From a bacterium MS4 (GTDB taxonomy: Bacteria > Bacillota > Clostridia > Oscillospirales > Acutalibacteraceae): a stretch of DNA of 64,000 nt. The stretch's first letter is position 1. Every line of letters starts with the position of its first letter. The notes beneath the pieces were generated by a model. That model had not been told where the DNA came from, did no database searches, and saw only the letters and a program-made list of their open reading frames with translations. Made by a program: the position numbers and the translations under genes. The DNA lies in contig CCFG01000017.1 in NCBI GenBank assembly GCA_000752215.1, positions 248,001 through 312,000 on the forward strand, given 5' to 3'. Positions 26,201-33,336 of this stretch are shown here, piece after piece.

Positions 26201-26509
26201 TTACTCCTTTCCCCGTACCCCGTACTGTGTCTGTATTTTCATGCCTTCCCTCAGGGGTGTGACGCAGGTACGGACATTGGGCTTACCGTCCACAATCATG
26301 ACACAGTCCGTACAGCGGCCAATGGCGCAGAAAATACCGCGCGGCTGGTCAAGCTTTGCCGTATGCCGGTGAACCATTATGCCGGCCGCGCGCAGTGCCG
26401 CCGCGATAGGCTCTCCCTCATATCCCTGCATCTCGTTTCCGTCCAAAGTAAACCGAACCTGCCTACCCTTTGGAAATTCATCCAGGACCGGATGATTTGT
26501 GATTCGCAT
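26201..26509 (-). CDS. [2Fe-2S] ferredoxin-type subunit (SoxH/HcnA-like)
   Basis: A 102-residue plant-type [2Fe-2S] domain protein. The cluster ligands are in GIFCAIGRCTDCVMIVDG and the later VRTCVTP. The N-terminal half (VRFTLDGNEMQGYEGEPIAAAL) is typical of the small subunit in sarcosine-oxidase/opine-oxidase complexes. First gene of the four-gene dehydrogenase operon, followed after 6 bp by the alpha subunit. It supplies an electron exit from the oxidised amine. Confidence 0.86.
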   Translation of the reverse strand: MRITNHPVLDEFPKGRQVRFTLDGNEMQGYEGEPIAAALRAAGIMVHRHTAKLDQPRGIFCAIGRCTDCVMIVDGKPNVRTCVTPLREGMKIQTQYGVRGKE

Positions 26510-26596
26510 AAGTATTGGCTCCTTTTTGTTGTATTTATTTCAAACCGGACGGGTACCTTCGGCACCTTACCGGTCTTAAAACAGCCTGCCGGCTTT

Positions 26597-27535
26597 TCAG
26601 CGCAGATATTCCTCAAACAGCCTCTGCAGCATCTCCATCTGCTCGAAATCGACCCGGCTGTCCTTCCCGGTTCTGGTGTCCGGGACAAAAAGCCGGTTAT
26701 CAGCCTGCTGTGCGCTGAAAACATAAACCCCGTCGGGGAAAAAATATAAAACAGAATCATCCGCCTGCTCTTCCGTAAGTTCCGTGAACCGTACGTCCAG
26801 ACCCGTAGGAATCTGTTTTAACCGTTCCATATCGTTCGATGGCCTGCCCTTTCTCTCAGCGAAATAGATCGGTGCACCCGTACCGACGCAATCCAGCACA
26901 ACGACTTTTTTACTTTGCAGTTCTTTTCCGAAGAATTCCTGTAATTCCCTGTAGCCTTCGTAATAATTACAGCTGAAATCAGCAAGGACAAAGGCAGCTT
27001 TCTTCCTGTTTTTCACCGTCGAGGCAAGCTTGCTGACAAGTAAAAGTGAAGAAGTGTTGCGGTTGAAATTGAATTTGTTGGGGATTCCGGAGGCGACCCG
27101 GAACGCCCCGAATACAGCGGCGGCAAGCGCCGCAAAACGCCAAAGATGGGTCTGTCCGTTCAGTACGCCCCCTGAAAAGAAAGCAATCAGAAAACAAATC
27201 AAAAGAATCGTTCCGGCGATCCCGTACTGCAGGAGGCTGTTCCGCTTTTCGTTTTTGAAATTCTTTTGCCTGTCCAGCGGATAATACCGGTAATTCGGAA
27301 AAAGAATCCGTGACGCCGTATCGTAGGAGGAAACGAAAACAACGTCCGCCTTCTCAACATTACCAATCAGCATATGGACGGAGTTCCCGCCGAATTTTCT
27401 TTTTTCCGTTACGGTGCGGACCTTGTAGCCGAGCTCCTTCATGATTTTGGTAACAAAGCCGATAAAACGGTCCTTTTGCTTTCGGGTAAAACGTTTACCG
27501 AACGTACCGCCGAAATGCAGCATGGATTCACGCAT
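26597..27535 (-). CDS. Unrecognised membrane protein with a possible M28-peptidase-like fold
   Basis: A 312-residue protein I cannot name. Two hydrophobic segments lie at about 102-126 and 131-150. The flanking soluble parts recall M28 aminopeptidases: VVFVSSYDT sits where the metal-binding HYDT is, NRNTSSLLLVSKLAS where the DNASG helix is, and VLADFSCNYYEGYRELQEFF where the Glu-rich motif is. The metal ligands themselves are not kept, so catalysis is unlikely. It lies between the PTS genes and the dehydrogenase operon on the same strand, with 87-160 bp gaps. The M28 resemblance is by eye and needs a structural comparison. Confidence 0.5.
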   Translation of the reverse strand: MRESMLHFGGTFGKRFTRKQKDRFIGFVTKIMKELGYKVRTVTEKRKFGGNSVHMLIGNVEKADVVFVSSYDTASRILFPNYRYYPLDRQKNFKNEKRNSLLQYGIAGTILLICFLIAFFSGGVLNGQTHLWRFAALAAAVFGAFRVASGIPNKFNFNRNTSSLLLVSKLASTVKNRKKAAFVLADFSCNYYEGYRELQEFFGKELQSKKVVVLDCVGTGAPIYFAERKGRPSNDMERLKQIPTGLDVRFTELTEEQADDSVLYFFPDGVYVFSAQQADNRLFVPDTRTGKDSRVDFEQMEMLQRLFEEYLR

Positions 27536-27598
27536 TCTTATTCCTCCCCGGAACCGTCCGGCTCCAAAAAATTGTTAAGAACATACAGATAAATCAGA

Positions 27599-27635
27599 AT
27601 AACGGCAGGATGGCTTCCTGCAATCCCACCGTTAT
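27599..27635 (-). terminator. Hairpin downstream of the mannose-family PTS operon
   Basis: The outer arms ATAACGG (27599-27605) and CCGTTAT (27629-27635) enclose an inner GGAT/ATCC pair. It is 60 bp after the IID stop. The T-run is weak, so it may be a leaky terminator or an mRNA-end hairpin. Confidence 0.45.
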
Positions 27636-27697
27636 CAGAAGACAAGGGCGCGTTTTATACCCGTCCGCCCGGTGGAAAACTGCACAGGGAGTCCTGC

Positions 27698-28522
27698 TCA
27701 GACAATCCCCAGCAAGGAAAGAAGCAGGGCGCCGGCAATAATCGTGATAATAACCGGCAGGAATTTCTGTCCCTTCTTTTTAAAGAAAAGATAGATTGCC
27801 ATAACAACAATCAACGGCAGCAAGCCGGGAATCAAACCATCCAGCACACTCTGAATCGTGACCGTCTGGCCCGCGCTCACATAAGAACCCGCCAATTTCA
27901 AAGAAATCGTGGTGGCGGACAGTGCACCCATCATGAACAGGCCCAAAACACTGGCACCGGTGATGATTCTGTTAATCCAGCCGGATTCCAGCATGGAAGC
28001 GACAGCATCCTTACCAAGCCTGTACCCGGCACACATCAGGAACCAGCCGAGAATCACGGTAACCACAACATAGAGGAACATAATGGGTACGCCGATAACG
28101 GAGCCGTTAGCGCTGGCGGTCAGCGCCAGAGAAAAGATCAACGGGCGGACAGCGCCGCCGATCAGGCTGTCGCCGATACCGGCAACCGGGCCCATCAGGC
28201 CGGTCTTGACACTGATGATGGCGTCCCCCGGAAGAGAAGACACACTCTTTTCTTCTTCCATACCAACCGAAATACCCAGAATGGACATTCCGATATTTCC
28301 TTCCGTATTAAAGAAAACCAGATGTCTCTGCAGGGCTTCCACAAGGTCTTCCTTATTCGTATACAGCTTTTTCAGAACGGGAATCATTGCAAAGCAGTAG
28401 GAGACTGACTGCATTCTTTCGTAGGAGTTGGACATTTCGCACGCCCACCACCATCTCCAGAAAACGATCCATAAATCTTTCGTCGTAAGCTTGGACTCTT
28501 TTTTTACCGCTGTTTCACTCAT
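27698..28522 (-). CDS. PTS mannose/sorbose-family EIID
   Basis: A 274-residue membrane protein. The N-terminal LTTKDLWIVFWRWWWACEMSN, the YCFAMIPVLKKLY stretch, FFNTEGNIGMSILGISVGME and the SVKTGLMGPVAGIGDSLIGG loop are typical of EIID. Several hydrophobic segments follow. EIID and EIIC form the translocation channel of mannose-family systems, which often carry amino sugars, glucosaminate or Amadori compounds. It is the last gene of the A-B-C-D set, 57 bp after IIC. Confidence 0.9.
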   Translation of the reverse strand: MSETAVKKESKLTTKDLWIVFWRWWWACEMSNSYERMQSVSYCFAMIPVLKKLYTNKEDLVEALQRHLVFFNTEGNIGMSILGISVGMEEEKSVSSLPGDAIISVKTGLMGPVAGIGDSLIGGAVRPLIFSLALTASANGSVIGVPIMFLYVVVTVILGWFLMCAGYRLGKDAVASMLESGWINRIITGASVLGLFMMGALSATTISLKLAGSYVSAGQTVTIQSVLDGLIPGLLPLIVVMAIYLFFKKKGQKFLPVIITIIAGALLLSLLGIV

Positions 28523-28579
28523 AGTAATCTCTCATTCCTTTCGTTGCCGTTAAAGCTCCTGACAGAACCTGTCGTCGGC

Positions 28580-29383
28580 TTATTCATCATCGTCGTCATC
28601 ATCGTCGCGGCTGCCCGCCACCAGAACCTTGACTTCCTTCATCACATTGTCCTGATTTTCCTTGCTCATCAGCACGACCACGATTGCCAGCGGGATGCCG
28701 AAGCAGGCTGCGGCAAGCGTGCTCAACCCTGAAAACTCAATCAGGAAAAAGCCCATGAAGAAGAAGGGCATTACGCTGGGACGGCCGATCAGCGTGATAA
28801 TCAGCGCCAGACCCATGGCCGGAAGCACGCCGCCCGCAACGGAGATTCCGTGAAGGACCCAGGCCGGCAGCATGGCGATAAACGACTGAACAACCGTACT
28901 GCCGAAATATACGGCAATAAAAACCGGCGGAAAGCGAAGAACGAAGTTAACGGCAAGAGGATACCACAAAGCGGCATGCTGAATGCCCTTTTCATTGCAG
29001 GTAAGCGCAAATTTGTCGGCTCTGTGCGCGGAATTTGCGTTGATAATTCTTCTGAGCTGGTTGATAAAGACGCCCAATACGCCGAAAGGTACGGCAAGCA
29101 CCATTGCGGTCTGGGCGTCCATTCCGCTCTGCATGGCAATCGGAATACCGATGCTGCCAGCGAGGCCCATATCCTGGGGCAATTCGGAACCGGGCGCGAT
29201 CAGGCCTATGTACATCATGCCGATGGCGGAACCCAGAATCATGGCGGTATGCATATCGCCGAAAGCAATACCGAAGATAAAGGCAGTGATCAGTGGCTGA
29301 AATAAAACTTCATGGGTGCCGTATCCGGGCCTCCATGCTTGAATCGTCGCCCAAAGTCCTGCTACAATCGCTATAAGTAACAA
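28580..29383 (-). CDS. PTS mannose/sorbose-family EIIC
   Basis: A 267-residue membrane permease. Segments such as HEVLFQPLITAFIFGIAFGD, SAIGMMYIGLIAPGSELPQD and IPIAMQSGMDAQTAMVLAVPF are family landmarks. The C-terminus is an unusual run of seven Asp residues and a final Glu after GSR, which would be cytoplasmic. It is separated from IIB by about 240 bp containing a hairpin with a T-run. Substrate unknown; see the neighbouring dehydrogenase genes for context. Confidence 0.9.
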   Translation of the reverse strand: MLLIAIVAGLWATIQAWRPGYGTHEVLFQPLITAFIFGIAFGDMHTAMILGSAIGMMYIGLIAPGSELPQDMGLAGSIGIPIAMQSGMDAQTAMVLAVPFGVLGVFINQLRRIINANSAHRADKFALTCNEKGIQHAALWYPLAVNFVLRFPPVFIAVYFGSTVVQSFIAMLPAWVLHGISVAGGVLPAMGLALIITLIGRPSVMPFFFMGFFLIEFSGLSTLAAACFGIPLAIVVVLMSKENQDNVMKEVKVLVAGSRDDDDDDDE

Positions 29384-29590
29384 AAGCTTCTACCTCCCAA
29401 ATATAATTTTTTGGTCTCTGAAATTTTATCATTCAAGAACTAAACCGCAGCCGTTTTTCTTTCTCCCCTCCTGTTCCACTTGTCTGCAAAAAAGCGAGGC
29501 TTTGTCTGCAGATGACCAGTTTTACCGGTGCGATTTCGTTTTTAAATTACACGCAAAGGGTTAAACCAAGAAAATCATATCTTCCTTTTC
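29384..29590. other. IIB-IIC intercistronic gap
   Basis: No gene is seen. A possible weak hairpin is formed by GTCTGCA and TGCAGA-GAC near 29478-29520. The gap is unusually long for a PTS operon and holds a terminator-like hairpin at its upstream end. Confidence 0.4.
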
Positions 29591-29615
29591 AAAAACAGCT
29601 TTCTAAAATAAGCTG
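29591..29615 (-). terminator. Attenuator-like hairpin between IIB and IIC
   Basis: CAGCTT (29596-29601) and AAGCTG (29610-29615) form a 6-bp stem that, on the minus strand, is followed by five T residues (29595-29591). It lies 11 bp past the IIB stop, so part of the IIA-IIB transcripts may end here. Confidence 0.5.
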
Positions 29616-29625
29616 AGTCAGTATT

Positions 29626-30117
29626 TTATTTGGCGAAATTTTTTAAAATGTCTTCATAGCTGAGCTTTGGATTCTCCGGAACCACCTGCACAACGATATC
29701 CACCTGATCGTCATGGAGTTCCTTGAGCAAACCGACTTCCTTCCGGTTCAGCGACACCGCTTTCAGGATCACCTTCTTGTCCTCTGCGTGCGGAACGCCT
29801 CCCAGCTGAATCTGCTTAATAGGCAGGCCGGCTTTAATCATCCGGTGACACGTTTCAATATCCTTGAACAGCAGCATCACCCTGCCGGTTCCGAACTCAT
29901 TTTTCTGCCACAGGCGCAGCGCTTTTTCTTCGGAATAAATTTTCACTGTAATATCCGCAGGTGCGGCAGAGGTGTAAATCCTTGTCATAAAATCATCGAC
30001 GGCGAGGATATCATCGACGACTACAATCTTTGTGACCTGATACACCTGTCTCCATTTCACGATTACCTGACCGTGAATCAATCTGAAATCCACTCTTGTC
30101 AAAACAATATCTGCCAT
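29626..30117 (-). CDS. PTS mannose-family EIIB
   Basis: A 163-residue IIB protein. VLTRVDFRLIHGQVIVKW contains the phospho-accepting His near residue 14 in the motif typical of mannose-family IIB. Other landmarks are KIVVVDDILAVDDFMTRIY and IKQIQLGGVPHA. The ATG at 30117 is spaced 7 nt behind GAAAGGGG; the upstream GTG at 30141 overlaps the IIA stop. It follows IIA directly. Confidence 0.9.
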   Translation of the reverse strand: MADIVLTRVDFRLIHGQVIVKWRQVYQVTKIVVVDDILAVDDFMTRIYTSAAPADITVKIYSEEKALRLWQKNEFGTGRVMLLFKDIETCHRMIKAGLPIKQIQLGGVPHAEDKKVILKAVSLNRKEVGLLKELHDDQVDIVVQVVPENPKLSYEDILKNFAK

Positions 30118-30140
30118 AAAAATACCCCTTTCGATTTTCA

Positions 30141-30548
30141 CTAAATTTGCAGTTTTTTTCGGATATCAACAATTCCATCGGCTCCCACTTCAACGCAGGT
30201 TTTCGCCATCTCCTTGATCGGCGTACCGCTGCGGATTTCCAGTGCTGCCAATAACATTGGTAAATTCAGACCGGTTATACATTCCACATTGGGATTTACA
30301 AGCGTGGATGCAATCACGTTAAACGGACTGCCGCCCATCATATCCACAAGGACCAGAACGCCGTCCCCCTCGTCCAGTTTCTGAATCAATTTCAGAGCCT
30401 GCTCTTTAAACAGGACCACATTGTCGTCTGGCATCAGCGACAATGTTTCCAGATGCTCCTGTTCTCCCGCAATCAGATGAACGCTTTCGGTAATCCCCTT
30501 GCTGAAGGAACCGTGTGTCACTAACAAAATACCAACCAAAGATAACAT
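30141..30548 (-). CDS. PTS mannose-family EIIA
   Basis: A 135-residue IIA domain. GILLVTHGSFSKGITES carries the phosphorylated His, and VLVLVDMMGGSPFNVIA is the second landmark. The start at ATG 30548 (MLSLVGILLVTHG) fits the family and has AGGAAG about 8 nt upstream; a longer frame adds an unlikely N-terminus. First gene of the mannose-family PTS operon and divergent from a TetR-type regulator across 275 bp. Confidence 0.88.
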   Translation of the reverse strand: MLSLVGILLVTHGSFSKGITESVHLIAGEQEHLETLSLMPDDNVVLFKEQALKLIQKLDEGDGVLVLVDMMGGSPFNVIASTLVNPNVECITGLNLPMLLAALEIRSGTPIKEMAKTCVEVGADGIVDIRKKLQI

Positions 30549-30754
30549 CCCTTTCTTCCTTTTCTGCCGTATATAATGATTCATTTTTATTCTTGCTCCA
30601 ATAGAAAACATTTGAAATAATGAAATTATGGAAAAATACGCTGAATGAACAAAGATAAAATAGGAAACATGAAATTAGCTTCAGCAAAAAATTCATTTTT
30701 GCTTTCTTGAAACTCAAGAAAACTGCAAAAGGATTATAAAGCAGCGTGTTCGTA

Positions 30755-30796
30755 TTGTACAACTTATTTTAAACATATTCAATATAATTTGTTCAA
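30755..30796. promoter_or_regulatory. Repeated TTGTWCAA sites in the PTS/TetR divergent region
   Basis: The palindrome TTGTACAA (30755-30762) and its variant TTGTTCAA (30789-30796) lie 34 bp apart, about three helical turns, just upstream of the TetR gene. This pattern suits a TetR-family dimer pair controlling both directions. Binding is predicted only. Confidence 0.45.
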
Positions 30797-30823
30797 CTGT
30801 GACATATCTAGGGGGATTGTAAC

Positions 30824-31372
30824 ATGAATGTTAATAAAAACTCAGCGGAAAATATGCAGCGGCATTTTGTCAAGGAATGCCTGTTTCTCGCACTGATGGA
30901 CCTGATGAAAAAGAAGCAGCTCAGCGAGATCACAGTGACCGAATTGACCAAAAAGGCCGGGGTGTCCCGGATGGCTTTTTACAGAAATTATACAAATATT
31001 GTGGATATTATTACATGTTATCTTGAGGAAACCACCTTGGGAATCAATGCGAACAACAAGAACAAGCTGATGTATTTGCCAGATACGCTGCGTTCAGTTT
31101 TTCAGTTTTTTTATAAGAACAAGCTCCTGATTGAAAACCTGATCCGGGCAGACCTGACCCATTTCATCCTGAATGCAATTAAGAACCACCTGACCACCAC
31201 TTTTTATCTTTTACTGTATTCCTATGGATTTCAAAGCAACTATGAAGTGTCGGCTCTGGTTGGAATTTTTTACAATATCCTGATCGACTGGAGCCAAAAG
31301 GGAATGACGGAAAGTGTGGAGGAAATTACCAGCATCACCTTCTCCATCATCTCCAAATTTGAAAATTACTAG
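30824..31372 (+). CDS. TetR/AcrR-family regulator (DhaS-like C-terminal domain)
   Basis: A 182-residue regulator. The N-terminal HTH is clear (ALMDLMKKKQLSEITVTELT, AGVSRMAFYRNYTNIVDII). The C-terminal half, with FQFFYKNKLLIENLIRADL and the final WSQKGMTESVEEI, resembles the TetR_C group that includes the DhaS activator. An AGGGGG site lies 8 nt before the ATG. It is divergent from the mannose-family PTS operon, which it probably regulates, and it ends at a strong terminator. Confidence 0.85.
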   Translation: MNVNKNSAENMQRHFVKECLFLALMDLMKKKQLSEITVTELTKKAGVSRMAFYRNYTNIVDIITCYLEETTLGINANNKNKLMYLPDTLRSVFQFFYKNKLLIENLIRADLTHFILNAIKNHLTTTFYLLLYSYGFQSNYEVSALVGIFYNILIDWSQKGMTESVEEITSITFSIISKFENY

Positions 31373-31400
31373 CGGGCAGGCTTCCACTGTTTATATAGCA

Positions 31401-31430
31401 AAAGGCAGGCCCCCAACAGGCCTGCCTTTT
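31401..31430 (+). terminator. Intrinsic terminator of the TetR gene
   Basis: AAAGGCAGGC pairs with GCCTGCCTTTT around an 8-nt loop, with a T-run, 30 bp past the stop. Confidence 0.85.
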
Positions 31431-31559
31431 CCCTTCTTTGCGAATGGCTAAAGTAACTTTTCCTATTATTTTTATTTATTTCCGGCTTTGCGACGACGTT
31501 CTTAAACCGCGGGAGGTCGTCTGCGGGCCCAATCCAGCTGGTTTACCCTCCGATTGAGC

Positions 31560-32243
31560 TTAGATCTTCGAAGCGGCAGCTTTATCTACAATAATCGTAA
31601 CATCCGGATGCAATTGCAGAAAGGTCGCCGGTGCCTGTGTGGTGATTTTTTTGCTGCACATTTCTGCAACCGCCTGGGCCTTGTTTTCTCCTGTGGCAAT
31701 CAGCACAATTCTTTTTGCAAGGAGCATGCTGCGCATTCCCATTGCAACGGCACTGTGGCTGGTGCCCGGATTAACATGATAGCACTCTGTAAGAAGCTCC
31801 GTGTCGGGCTTGTTCATGCCAATGTGTGCATCGGTGCCCAATCCCAAAACCTGCATATCCAGCCGGCCCTCCGGCAGACCATTAAACAATGCTTCATATT
31901 TCTCACACTCGTTGTCAATATCTTCTGCCAAACCATCAGGCAGGCGAAGATGTTCCAGTTTTGCATCAACGTGATCCAATAAATGATCACGCAGGTATTT
32001 ATAGCAGCTTCCTTCGTCCTCCGGACCAAATCCTACCATTTCTTCCAAATTGTAAAACCACGCATCGGCAAAAGAAACACTGCCTTCTTTATAGAGCGTA
32101 ATCAGTTCTTTAAACATGCCCACAGGGGTACTCCCGGCGGTAAGGCCTAAGTGGCTATCCGGCTTCAGGAGCAATTGTGCTGCAATCAGGTCAGCAGCAG
32201 CTCTGCTTACCTTCTCATAGGAATCGTATACTCGAATTTTCAT
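31560..32243 (-). CDS. NagB-like protein (glucosamine-6-phosphate deaminase family) with altered active site
   Basis: A 227-residue protein of the NagB/6-phosphogluconolactonase fold (LGLTAGSTPVGMFKELITLY, VNPGTSHSAVAMGM, ATGENKAQAVAEM). Compared with E. coli NagB, the usual MDEY catalytic Asp is LEEM here (Glu67), and the GxGxDGHIxFNEP loop reads GLGTDAHIGMNKP. Asp138 and His140 are kept but the Glu148 equivalent is Lys145. It may deaminate a different amino sugar, act as an isomerase, or be regulatory. A GAGAGGAAG site precedes the ATG. It lies beside the mannose-family PTS regulator. Confidence 0.75.
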   Translation of the reverse strand: MKIRVYDSYEKVSRAAADLIAAQLLLKPDSHLGLTAGSTPVGMFKELITLYKEGSVSFADAWFYNLEEMVGFGPEDEGSCYKYLRDHLLDHVDAKLEHLRLPDGLAEDIDNECEKYEALFNGLPEGRLDMQVLGLGTDAHIGMNKPDTELLTECYHVNPGTSHSAVAMGMRSMLLAKRIVLIATGENKAQAVAEMCSKKITTQAPATFLQLHPDVTIIVDKAAASKI

Positions 32244-32380
32244 ATGTCTTCCTCTCTTTATCTATATTTTGGAATGCATTGTCGACATTATATACTTATT
32301 TTTTTGATGAAACAACGCATTTGAAGTGAACTGTTACAAAACGCCGCAATGTGTTTCGGAATATTTTCAATTTCATACTC

Positions 32381-32433
32381 GGTTGAACAAAAAAAGTGAC
32401 CTTCACCGGACAGCTTACACCCGTGAAGGCACT
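32381..32433. repeat. Hairpin-forming dispersed repeat, copy A
   Basis: About 53 bp, similar to 37461-37513 (both begin GGTT, share CAGCTT and end CACCCGTGAAGGC). The core GTGACCTTCAC (32397-32407) can pair with GTGAAGGCAC. On the minus strand it runs into seven or more T residues, so it resembles a terminator, but no minus-strand gene ends here. It sits just before the sigma/anti-sigma debris. Confidence 0.55.
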
Positions 32434-32499
32434 AAGCTTACATGCTAAACCGGAATCTGTAGACTGTTATAAATGACGATTATTTATAAAATCCAAGCT

Positions 32500-32555
32500 A
32501 GGGAGGAAGTGAAAATTTTGGAGGACAGTCAGATTATTCTGCTCCTAAGAAGCAA
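32500..32555 (+). repeat. 56-bp repeat, copy 2: start region of a sigma-factor gene
   Basis: Near-identical to 13966-14021. It has an AGGGAGGAAG ribosome site, the TTG start at 32518 and codons MEDSQIILLL, as in small sigma-70-like factors of clostridia. Confidence 0.65.
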
Positions 32556-33194
32556 GCTGGCCGACGGGCTGTATGAAATTATAAAAAATGCTGCGGTTTT
32601 GTTGCCGCAGTCACGGGAAGAATTTTGTGCGGCGATGAGCAGGACATTGAAGAATGTATCAACAAGGACGGGTCTCAAAAGAAAAACGTCCGGGACGAAA
32701 AGGGCCGGGCGGATTCTTCTGATTGCGGCTGCCGTCGCGGCCTGCGGCGACCCGAATGGAGCCAACGGTGCAAAACCGGCGGTCAGCCTGACCGAAAGCC
32801 AGGTGGAAACGCTTAATAAGTCCGGTGCGGTTCTGAATCAGAGCGTGACGGGCAAGAGCACGACCGTTACCGTGAAGGCGGCAATAAGAAATCGTTTGTC
32901 ATCCGCATCAGTTGCGCAGGGATAGACTTTCAAAACAGAGAAATCGATCTTACGTTGAAAGATCTGTCCGTGCCGACCGGAAAGTTAACCTTCCGCCCGA
33001 TTGTGGAGGGGGAATGAAATTTTCATTTAAAGCTGAATTATAATACGCTTACGAAAAAAGTCGAGATGGATAATGTGCCACATTTCAAAGATAATTATTG
33101 CACCATACAAACGGTTGAGATTTCGTCTCTGTCTGTAAATATCGTTTATACCAATCCAAAACCATATACCGGTAAAAATATAAGATTTTCGTAA
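32518..33194 (+). pseudogene. Fused, decayed sigma factor / DUF4179 anti-sigma gene
   Basis: The frame opens with a sigma-factor-like N-terminus (MEDSQIILLL). It passes into unrelated sequence, then into a membrane segment (GRILLIAAAVAAC) and an ectodomain-like SLTESQVETLNKSG. After a frame change near 32885, a second open stretch reads KKSFVIRISCAGIDFQNREI and ends at 33014. After another shift a third stretch (KLNYNTLTKKVEMDN to the stop at 33192-33194) completes what looks like a DUF4179 anti-sigma ectodomain. At least two frameshifts and an internal deletion are needed, so the pair is dead. Confidence 0.6.
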
Positions 33195-33235
33195 GAAATT
33201 TGTCAAAATCTCTTAAAACAAAAACCATGTTCATC

Positions 33236-33304
33236 TGATATAATAGATTGATCAGTCGGGCACTTATCCCCGTTTAAGTCCCGCGGAAGCATCTCAGGGG
33301 ATGC
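33236..33304 (+). promoter_or_regulatory. Extended -10 promoter and structured leader of the C39-like gene
   Basis: TGATATAAT (33236-33244) is an extended -10. Downstream are a GGG-x-ACTT / AAGT-x-CCC hairpin (about 33258-33281) and a GCATC/GATGC hairpin (33289-33304). No known riboswitch class was recognised. Confidence 0.45.
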
Positions 33305-33336
33305 AGTGAAATATGCTCAAGAAGGGAAGTTGCAAT

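Noticed and set aside
25181-26749. Long plus-strand open frame across the dehydrogenase alpha subunit
   Set aside because: Shadow of a conserved flavoprotein gene; its composition and lack of motifs argue against coding.
33236-33336. c-di-AMP or c-di-GMP riboswitch before the C39-like gene
   Set aside because: The leader is too short and the conserved core sequences of both classes are missing.
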